Shown: positions 51,977-58,212 of the stretch, in pieces | Numbering within the stretch: position 1 is the first letter of the stretch | How the letters are laid out: each line of letters begins with the position of its first letter | NCBI GenBank assembly: GCA_002897995.1 | Contig: BDTT01000030.1 | Coordinates: 1 to 58,212, forward strand | Origin: a bacterium BMS3Bbin10 | GTDB taxonomy: Bacteria > Pseudomonadota > Alphaproteobacteria > Rhizobiales > Methyloligellaceae | Reading direction: 5' to 3' | Length of the DNA stretch: 58,212 bases | Position numbers and translations under genes: made by a program | Notes under the pieces: model-generated | What the model was told of the DNA's origin: nothing | What the model saw: the letters and a program-made list of their open reading frames with translations, nothing else | The model's database searches: none

Positions 51977-52393
51977 TCATTCCGGCGGGTCGAGGGACTC
52001 GTCGGCCAGATGCTGGCGCAGCATTTCCTGGTACTGCTTGACCATATGCTGCACGAACTTTTCGTGGTCCTCGACATTGCCGACAGACTTGGCCACATAG
52101 GCATTGTATCTTGCGGCCGCATACAGGAACGCCATATGCAGCTGCGTCGCCTTGACCTGGGCGTTTTCCCGATTGGCGAGATCGATGAATTTGTCCGCAA
52201 GTTTCAGGAAGGCCGTTGAATCCAGCTCCCCCTCCTTGCGTGCGGCGCGGCGCGCGTTGCGGCTTCTCGTATCCGGTTCAGGTTTTTCCAAAACGGGCTC
52301 TCCCAAGACAATGCTGCTGCGCGGCGATGTTACCGCGCCGGGCGCGGCTGTGCCACCGCGCGGCGCGCGGACCGGACCACGGTCCGGATTCAT
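51977..52393 (-). CDS. DUF3144-family protein
   Basis: A 138-aa protein with a proline/arginine-rich N-terminal region and a helical domain, FLKLADKFIDLANRENAQV ... MAFLYAAARYNAYVA, matching DUF3144. Function unknown. It follows the secreted subtilase gene by 54 bases on the same strand and may be co-transcribed. Confidence 0.75.
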   Translation of the reverse strand: MNPDRGPVRAPRGGTAAPGAVTSPRSSIVLGEPVLEKPEPDTRSRNARRAARKEGELDSTAFLKLADKFIDLANRENAQVKATQLHMAFLYAAARYNAYVAKSVGNVEDHEKFVQHMVKQYQEMLRQHLADESLDPPE

Positions 52394-52447
52394 CTCCCCG
52401 GTGGCTGGAGGAAGACAAGGAACATGTGCGCTGGCCCCGGCGCGGCG

Positions 52448-53356
52448 TCATTCAGCCCGCGGGCCGGACAGGGCGGGGTTGGCGATCCAGCCATATCCGG
52501 TGCGCGGCGTGCTGTCGCCGGGCGAGGGGCCGGCGAGGGCTAGGATTGCCTTCTTGATGTCCTGAGCCTTCCAGTCCGGATTCGCCGCCTGAAAACGCGC
52601 CGCGAGCGCCGCGATGCGGGGCACCGCGAAACTCGACCCCGAAACGAAGATCTTCGATCCCTTGTGATCGACGGTCTCGATGCCTTCTCCGGGCGTCGAA
52701 ACATCGACTGTCTTCGTGCCCCAGTTGGAGGCCGGCGGCAGGCGGCCGAAATTATCGGTGGATGCGACGACAAGCGCGTTGGCCAGCCTGTAGCCCGAGG
52801 GATAGACCGGGTTCTCATCGATATTGCGGCCATCGTTGCCCGCCGAAATAACGAACAGAAGATTTGGGTTGGCCTTCGCGGCCACATTAAAATAGGCCCA
52901 GTCTTTTTTCCGGTATCCGCCGAGCGCCATAATCACGATGCGCGCGGGACTTTCCGCGATTGTTTCGACAATGCGCGCGAAGGTGGAGAAGGAATGCGCG
53001 CGATAGCGATAGGGGACCAGACGGGCCTTGGGCGCCTCGCGCAGGAAGATGCAGGCGACCCTGGTGCCATGGTGGCGTCCGCTGTCCGGTCTTTGGCCCG
53101 GCACCAGATCGAAGGGGAGCCGGTCGTTGTCATGGAAATCGTATCCGAGAATTTCTCCCTTGCCGTTGCGCGCCAGGCGCGAAGCGACAACCTCCAAGGT
53201 GTAGTTTACTCCGGAATCGATGATGGCGACCGCAACGCCGCCGGGATCCACACCCGGCGGCACATCGGGTTCCCGCGATGATGCAAATGCAATCGCGGGA
53301 GCCAGCGCCGCCGCCAGAAAAAGAGAACAAAAGTAATTTCTCACGATACCTGCCAC
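52448..53356 (-). CDS. Secreted S8 subtilisin-like serine protease
   Basis: A 302-aa protease with a Sec signal peptide (FCSLFLAAALAPAIAFA). Catalytic triad: Asp in VAIIDSGVNY, His in RHHGTRVACI and Ser in SGSSFAVPRIAALAA (variant of the usual GTSMAAP); the oxyanion asparagine is in VISAGNDG. No long pro-domain is seen, so it is a compact exported form. Substrate unknown. Confidence 0.92.
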   Translation of the reverse strand: MAGIVRNYFCSLFLAAALAPAIAFASSREPDVPPGVDPGGVAVAIIDSGVNYTLEVVASRLARNGKGEILGYDFHDNDRLPFDLVPGQRPDSGRHHGTRVACIFLREAPKARLVPYRYRAHSFSTFARIVETIAESPARIVIMALGGYRKKDWAYFNVAAKANPNLLFVISAGNDGRNIDENPVYPSGYRLANALVVASTDNFGRLPPASNWGTKTVDVSTPGEGIETVDHKGSKIFVSGSSFAVPRIAALAARFQAANPDWKAQDIKKAILALAGPSPGDSTPRTGYGWIANPALSGPRAE

Positions 53357-53392
53357 CCAGGATCAATTCCGCTTAACGCCCCAAGGGGGGTT

Positions 53393-53412
53393 GCCGGCAG
53401 GGCCCTGCCGGC
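53393..53412. repeat. Perfect 20-base palindrome
   Basis: GCCGGCAGGG followed directly by its complement CCCTGCCGGC, in the gap between the divergent subtilase and DUF971 genes. It could be a protein-binding site or a cruciform; it is within 60 bases of the subtilase start. Confidence 0.6.
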
Positions 53413-53657
53413 CAAACAACGCCCGGAAGGGCAAGTCGTCCGATCCCGCTCTCTGTTAAACAGCATTGCGACCCTTCTGGCCAAACACAATTGTGTAGCA
53501 TTGGTGAAACCGGACTCAAGAGCGGTTTTCCATGAAACCGGAGCCGTGCCGCAATGCCGGTGATTGCATTCGGCCCGGCGCGGTTCTAACATTCCGCCCG
53601 GCGCATAAATGCGCCTGGGGTTATCGATCCGCACAGCCAGGGGCCAAGCAGACGATC

Positions 53658-54026
53658 ATGACGGATAAGAACGCGGCCTGGCCCACCGAAATCCGGCTGA
53701 ATTCCGGCAAGGACCAATTGAGCGTCTCCTTTGATGGCGGGCGCAGTTTCGAATATACGGCGGAGTATCTGCGGGTGATGAGCCCGAGCGCCGAGGTTCA
53801 GGGCCACAGCCCCGACCAGCGCGTTACGGTGCCGGGGAAGAGCGGCGTCCTGGTGAAGGCGGTCGAACCGGTTGGAAACTATGCGGTCAAGATCGTTTTC
53901 GACGACGGGCACGATACCGGACTCTACTCCTGGGAATATCTTCTTGAGCTTGGAGAAGGTCACGCGGAACGCTGGCGGGTATATCTTGAAGAGCTCGAAT
54001 CCAAGGGCTTGAGCCGGACCGGGTGA
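53658..54026 (+). CDS. DUF971-family protein (gamma-butyrobetaine hydroxylase N-terminal-like)
   Basis: A 122-aa single-domain protein. It has the DUF971 core: PTEIRLNSGKDQLSVSFDGG, YTAEYLRVMSPSAEVQGH, VKIVFDDGHDTGLYSWEYL. Standalone members often accompany Mrp/ApbC or molybdenum-cofactor genes and may bind iron or an Fe-S cluster; function is not established. ATG 53658 is preferred over the open frame further upstream, which would add 42 unrelated residues. Confidence 0.88.
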   Translation: MTDKNAAWPTEIRLNSGKDQLSVSFDGGRSFEYTAEYLRVMSPSAEVQGHSPDQRVTVPGKSGVLVKAVEPVGNYAVKIVFDDGHDTGLYSWEYLLELGEGHAERWRVYLEELESKGLSRTG

Positions 54027-54195
54027 GATTCGGCCCTCCGAACGGGTTTACCTTTAGTCGATAGACCTCAGACTCTCGTTTACATCACCTGTGCAATTCC
54101 GTTAATAATGGCTTCACCGCCGTGTGATCGCTGGTTCATTCTCATGCACCATTGATGGCACGGCGGATGCGTTAGAAAAGTTAGGGAGGATACCC

Positions 54196-55185
54196 ATGTC
54201 GTTTACCGTAAAAGGTAGAATTGTGGCTCTCGCCGGAGTAGCGGCGATCGGCGCCACTTTTATGGCAGCAGATGTGAATGCCCAGAAGAAAACGAAGTTT
54301 GTCAGCATCGGTACTGGTGGTGTCACCGGTGTGTACTATCCGACCGGGGGCGCGATCTGCCGTCTGGTCAACAAGAACCGCAAAAAACACGGCATTCGCT
54401 GCTCTGTCGAATCAACCGGTGGTTCGATCTACAACATCAACACGATCCGCGCCGGCGAGCTTGAGTTTGGCGTTGCCCAGTCCGATTGGCAGTATCATGC
54501 CTATAACGGCACCTCGAAGTTCAAGGATAAGGGTCCGTTCAAGAAGCTTCGCGCGGTCTTTTCGGTTCATCCCGAGCCTGTGACCGTTCTGGTGCGCCGC
54601 GATTCCGGCATCAAGAACCTCACCGGGATCAAGGGCAAGCGCTTCAATATCGGCAATCCCGGATCGGGAACGCGCGGCACCTATGAAGTGTTCGAAAAAG
54701 CGATGGGCTGGAAGCGGTCCGATCTGAAGCTGGCTTCCGCCATGAAGTCGGCCGAAATGGCCGGCGCGCTGTGCGACAACAAGATCGACGGCTATTTCTG
54801 GCTGGTTGGACATCCCTCCGGCTCGACGGCGGAAACCGTTGCCTCCTGCAACGCCCTGATCGTCCCGGCGACCGGTCCGGAGATCGACAAGCTTGTCAAA
54901 GAAAATTCCTTCTATCGTTATGCAACCATTCCGGGCGGCATGTATCCTGGCAATCCCAACGACATCAAAACCTATGGCGTGGGCGCGACTTTCGTGACGT
55001 CGGCCGACGTTCCCGAAGACGTTGTCTATGAGCTTGCCAAGGCTGTCCTGGGTAACATGGATGCTTTCCGCAAACTGCATCCCGCGTTCCGTAAACTTGA
55101 TCCCAAAGCAATGATCACGGACAGCCTTTCGGCGCCCCTGCATAAGGGCGCCATCAGGGCCTATAAAGAACTCGGCCTGATGTAA
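54196..55185 (+). CDS. TAXI-family TRAP transporter solute-binding protein
   Basis: Periplasmic substrate receptor. The 329-aa precursor has a signal peptide (VALAGVAAIGATFMAADVNA) and the TAXI hallmark IGTGGVTGVYYPTGGAICRLVN, then AGELEFGVAQSDWQYHAYNG and KGKRFNIGNPGSGTRGTYE. TAXI receptors typically bind dicarboxylates or amino acids such as glutamate; the ligand is not deducible. AGGGAGGA stands five bases before ATG 54196. Its permease is the next gene. Confidence 0.95.
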   Translation: MSFTVKGRIVALAGVAAIGATFMAADVNAQKKTKFVSIGTGGVTGVYYPTGGAICRLVNKNRKKHGIRCSVESTGGSIYNINTIRAGELEFGVAQSDWQYHAYNGTSKFKDKGPFKKLRAVFSVHPEPVTVLVRRDSGIKNLTGIKGKRFNIGNPGSGTRGTYEVFEKAMGWKRSDLKLASAMKSAEMAGALCDNKIDGYFWLVGHPSGSTAETVASCNALIVPATGPEIDKLVKENSFYRYATIPGGMYPGNPNDIKTYGVGATFVTSADVPEDVVYELAKAVLGNMDAFRKLHPAFRKLDPKAMITDSLSAPLHKGAIRAYKELGLM

Positions 55186-55203
55186 TTGACTTGAATGTTT
55201 GAG

Positions 55204-55230
55204 ATGGAGGGGCTTCGGTCCCTCCATTTT
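55204..55230 (+). terminator. UUCG hairpin between TRAP receptor and permease
   Basis: ATGGAGGGGC (55204-55213), loop TTCG, GTCCCTCCAT (55218-55227) then TTTT: a 10-bp stem (one G-U pair) closed by a cUUCGg tetraloop. It lies 18 bases after the receptor stop. A partial terminator here would give more receptor than permease, the usual need for a binding-protein transporter. Confidence 0.75.
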
Positions 55231-55299
55231 CAATGGCTTCCGGGGAACATGCAGCCGATATCGGGCTGGGAAGCGACGATCGGTTTAGGGGAGGGCAAC

Positions 55300-57933
55300 A
55301 TGGCCAAGTCCAAGGCGCCGAAAGCGGCGACTCAAAAAAGTGACGATATCGATGCAGCCGCAATGGTGCTCGATCTCGATACCGGTGCAAGAAACCCGAC
55401 AAACTGGTCAGGCAAACTGATTACCGGCGTTGCTCTTTTCTGGGCTGTTTTCCAGATATATATCGCGTCCAACATGCCGTTCTTTCTCGCGGAAGTAACC
55501 GGCATTGGCGAGTTCGTTCTGAATTCCGACGCATCGCGCGCGGTTCATCTGGCGCTGGCGATGTTTCTCGCCGCCACGGCCTTTCCCTTGTTCAAGAGCT
55601 CTCCGCGGGACTATATCCCCTGGTATGACTGGATTATTGCGCTCGCGAGCGTTGCCGTAGCTCTCTATCTGGTGTTTTTCCAGACCGGGATCGCGGAGCG
55701 TTCGGGGCTGCCTACAAGCGCCGACCTCATCATCTCGGCGTCCGGACTTATTCTTCTTCTGATTGCGACATACCGCTCGCTCGGGCTGCCGCTGGTGATC
55801 GTGGCGTCGGTGTTCCTCGTCTATGTGTTCTTCGGCGACAGGGAATTCATCCCTGACGCAATGCAGTGGAAGGGTGCGTCATTCGGCAAGGCCATGTGGC
55901 ATTTCTGGATGCAGACCGAAGGTGTCTTCGGTGTTGCGCTGGGTGTTTCGGCCTCGATGGTGTTCCTGTTCGTGCTGTTCGGTGCGCTGCTTGAGAAAGC
56001 GGGTGCTGGCAGCTACTTCATCAAGGTTGCGTTTGGCCTTATGGGCCATCTGCGCGGCGGGCCGGCCAAGGCCGCCGTTGTCGCGTCAGCCGCAACGGGC
56101 CTGATTTCCGGTTCCTCGATCGCCAACACGGTGACGACGGGAACATTCACGATTCCGCTTATGAAACGCGTCGGCTTCTCGGCCGAGAAGGCCGGCGCCG
56201 TCGAGGTTGCGTCCTCGACCAACGGTCAGCTGACGCCTCCGGTGATGGGGGCGGCCGCCTTCCTGATGGTGGAATATGTCGGCATCTCCTATCTGGAGGT
56301 GGTGAAGCACGCCTTCCTGCCGGCCATTATTTCCTACATCGCGCTGGTTTACATCGTTCATCTTGAAGCGTGCAAAATGGGCCTGGAAGGCTTGCAGCGC
56401 GACGCCGCGCCCAAGACGATTGCCCAGAAATTGATGGGCTATGCCTTTAGTATCGCCATTGTCTGCGGCCTTGCGCTCGGCACCTATTACGGCCTCGGCT
56501 GGCTGAAAGTCGTCTTCGGCGACTACACGATTTACGGCATGGCGGTGGTCTTCGTGGTCGCTTATCTGGGCCTGATTTACTGGGCGGCGAAATATCCCGA
56601 CCTGGAGATTGATGATCCCGATGAGCCGCTGTTGGAGTTGCCGGATCCGGGCCCCGTGGCCAAGACCGGTTATTACTTTGCGCTGCCTGTCGTAGTGCTG
56701 ATCTGGTGCCTGATGATCGAGCGCTTCTCGCCCGGCCTGTCGGCCTTCTGGGCGACCATCGCCATGATCTTCGTTCTGCTCACCCAGCATGGTCTCAAGG
56801 CCATATTCCGCGGTGAGGGCGACCATATGGTGGCCGGCCTGCTGCGCGGGTGGGGCGATCTGATAGAGGGTCTGATCTCAGGTTCGCGCAACATGATCGG
56901 TATCGCCATCGCTACCGGTACTGCCGGCATTATTGTCGGCACCGTATCGCTGACCGGCGCGCATCAGGTTATTGGCGACTTCATCGAGTTGATCTCGGCC
57001 GGCAGCCTGATCCTGATGCTCATCTTCGTGGCGCTGTTCAGCCTCGTGCTCGGCATGGGGCTGCCGACGACCGCGACCTATATCGTCATCACCTCGCTGA
57101 TGGCGCCGGTGATTGTCGCGGTTGGCGCTAAATCGGGCCTGATCGTGCCGCTTATCGCGGTGCATATGTTCGTCTTCTATTTCGGGATACTGGCGGATGA
57201 CACGCCGCCCGTTGGCCTGGCCGCCTTCGCGGCCGCCGCCATATCGAAAGGCGATCCGATCAAGACCGGCATCATAGGCTTCTCCTATGACGTGCGCACG
57301 GCGATCCTGCCCTTCCTGTTCATCTTCAACACCGAGCTGCTGCTGATCAATGTGGGGGTGGCGAAGGGAATATTCGTGTTCTCGATAGCCACCGTGGCGA
57401 TGCTCCTATTCGCCGCCGCCACGCAGAACTGGTTCCTGACACGCAGCCGGATATGGGAAAGCCTGGCGCTGTGTCTGATTGCCTTCGCCCTGTTCCGGCC
57501 AGGCTACTTCCTCGACGAATGGAAGGATCCTTTCGTTCCGGTTGAACCGACGAAGGTGCTGGAGCTCGCTGGTCAGGGGGAAGCCGATGGCGTCATCCGC
57601 ATCCAGGTCGATGGTGAAGACCAGTCCACCGGCAAACGCGTCAAGACCTTTGTGGCGTTGCCGCTCGGTCCCAAGGAAGGAGACGGCGCCACCCGGCTCC
57701 TGAAGAATGCCGGCATTGAATTCCGCGTCGAGGACGGCAAGACCTTCGTCGACAATGTGGAGTTCGGCAAGTTCGCGCAGAAGAAGGGCGTCGATTTCGA
57801 TTGGGAGGTCACCCGGCTGGAAGTCCCCGCCGACCGCCCGCCGAAAGAGCTGTTCTATATTCCGGCGCTTCTGCTGCTGGGGCTCATCTGCTTCCTGCAA
57901 ATCAGGCGCAGGCGCGTGACCGGACTGATCTAG
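55300..57933 (+). CDS. TRAP transporter fused permease (4TM/12TM) with C-terminal DUF3394-like domain
   Basis: An 877-aa membrane protein joining the small (DctQ-like) and large (DctM-like) TRAP subunits: hydrophobic segments from residue ~35 on; large-subunit signatures GLISGSSIANTVTTGTF, NGQLTPPVMGAAAFLMVEY, LGMGLPTTATYIV and ILADDTPPVGLAAFAAAAI. After the last main helices, residues ~750-850 form a soluble domain (VLELAGQGEADGVIRI...FDWEVTRLEVPADRPPKE) of the DUF3394 kind, ending with one helix. Na+-driven uptake of the receptor-bound solute is expected. ATG 55300 follows AGGGGAGGG; the frame upstream covers the hairpin and is not coding. Confidence 0.95.
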   Translation: MAKSKAPKAATQKSDDIDAAAMVLDLDTGARNPTNWSGKLITGVALFWAVFQIYIASNMPFFLAEVTGIGEFVLNSDASRAVHLALAMFLAATAFPLFKSSPRDYIPWYDWIIALASVAVALYLVFFQTGIAERSGLPTSADLIISASGLILLLIATYRSLGLPLVIVASVFLVYVFFGDREFIPDAMQWKGASFGKAMWHFWMQTEGVFGVALGVSASMVFLFVLFGALLEKAGAGSYFIKVAFGLMGHLRGGPAKAAVVASAATGLISGSSIANTVTTGTFTIPLMKRVGFSAEKAGAVEVASSTNGQLTPPVMGAAAFLMVEYVGISYLEVVKHAFLPAIISYIALVYIVHLEACKMGLEGLQRDAAPKTIAQKLMGYAFSIAIVCGLALGTYYGLGWLKVVFGDYTIYGMAVVFVVAYLGLIYWAAKYPDLEIDDPDEPLLELPDPGPVAKTGYYFALPVVVLIWCLMIERFSPGLSAFWATIAMIFVLLTQHGLKAIFRGEGDHMVAGLLRGWGDLIEGLISGSRNMIGIAIATGTAGIIVGTVSLTGAHQVIGDFIELISAGSLILMLIFVALFSLVLGMGLPTTATYIVITSLMAPVIVAVGAKSGLIVPLIAVHMFVFYFGILADDTPPVGLAAFAAAAISKGDPIKTGIIGFSYDVRTAILPFLFIFNTELLLINVGVAKGIFVFSIATVAMLLFAAATQNWFLTRSRIWESLALCLIAFALFRPGYFLDEWKDPFVPVEPTKVLELAGQGEADGVIRIQVDGEDQSTGKRVKTFVALPLGPKEGDGATRLLKNAGIEFRVEDGKTFVDNVEFGKFAQKKGVDFDWEVTRLEVPADRPPKELFYIPALLLLGLICFLQIRRRRVTGLI

Positions 57934-57950
57934 CTTCGGGGGAGATTTTT

Positions 57951-58212
57951 TCGCTCACGGCTATTCCGTCCTGCGGACGGGCCTGCGCGGGCGCGCCCTA
58001 ACCGGGCGGCGCGTATTCGCGCTTGCCTCGGCTGCGCCTCGGTTGAGATGTTTTCGCTCACGGCTATTCCGGCCTTTGGCCGGGCCTGCGCGGGCGCGCG
58101 CCATAAGGCGCGGCGGCCGTTCGGCCTTGCCTCGGCTGCGCCTCGGGGTTTTTTGGCTCACGGCTATTCCGCTTCGCGGGCCTCCGCCGGGGCGGCCTAA
58201 CGGCCGGGCCTC
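57951..58212. repeat. Tandem array of ~100-bp multi-hairpin units (cut by window end)
   Basis: Three consecutive units begin at 57951, 58054 and 58154 (103 and 100 bases apart; the third is cut at 59 bases). Each has GCTCACGGCTATTCC, then a hairpin A with a 3-base loop, a GC tract, hairpin B with a 4-5-base loop, hairpin C with a 4-base loop, then TGCCTCGGCTGCGCCTCGG. Stem sequences differ between units while pairing is kept. Units are directly joined, with no spacers or gene in between. The array starts 18 bases after the TRAP permease stop. Confidence 0.9.

Noticed and set aside
57961-58161. 66-aa Arg-rich frame on the - strand in the tandem array
   Set aside because: It merely translates the GC-rich repeats; substitutions between units preserve hairpins, not codons.
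57951-58212. Repeats at the right end considered as a CRISPR array
   Set aside because: Units of ~100 bases abut each other with no unique spacers, and no cas gene is present.

Overview
The window is a GC-rich chromosomal segment. Its gene families and order (a Cys-type periplasmic formate dehydrogenase with DUF3305/DUF3306/DUF6352/DUF6505/DUF6494 accessory genes, a TAXI-type TRAP transporter, dispersed palindromes of the kind common in Hyphomicrobiales and relatives) suggest an alphaproteobacterium, probably a free-living heterotroph able to oxidise formate. This is inference from content; no rRNA, tRNA, CRISPR, phage or insertion-sequence gene was seen.

Left third (1-22.4 kb): a surface-polysaccharide locus. 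It holds three GT4 glycosyltransferases, a methyltransferase-GT2 fusion, three methyltransferase-like proteins or domains in all, an alpha/beta hydrolase, a flippase-like UPF0104 protein, the GDP-fucose set (gmd, fcl, a ManC-type GMP/PMI), a GT-C-like membrane protein, an O-antigen ligase-like protein, an asparagine synthase homologue, an MBOAT acyltransferase with an SGNH-like partner, and a small initiating sugar-phosphate transferase. Together they could make, assemble and acylate a fucose-containing glycan. The manC frame has no ATG/GTG/TTG before its nucleotide-binding motif.

Middle (22.6-47.6 kb): a molybdo-formate dehydrogenase island. Leftward genes are fdhD, mobA, mobB, moeA and a Crp-family regulator, with moaA further right. 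Rightward genes are a TorD-like chaperone, a small Tat peptide, fdhA, fdhB, a 58-aa lipoprotein, the cytochrome b subunit, a WD40-cytochrome c fusion, a 42-aa membrane peptide, and a run of uncharacterised accessory genes (DUF6494, biotin/lipoate ligase-like, DUF6505, DUF6352, DUF3305, DUF3306) plus a leftward polyferredoxin. An Mrp/ApbC ATPase and a GGDEF-EAL protein are embedded. The island covers cofactor synthesis, sulfuration, export, electron transfer and probable assembly factors.

Right (47.9-58.2 kb): a LicC-like nucleotidyltransferase, a membrane LicD-like transferase and an EptA-like phosphoethanolamine transferase (a candidate envelope phospho-decoration set); DUF3144 and a secreted subtilase; DUF971; and a TAXI-TRAP receptor and fused permease separated by a UUCG hairpin. 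The last 280 bases are a tandem array of ~100-bp units in which three hairpins keep pairing while their stem sequences change, the most unusual signal in the window. Several other dispersed palindromes occur, including one with 33-bp perfect arms that has a second copy 21.5 kb away.
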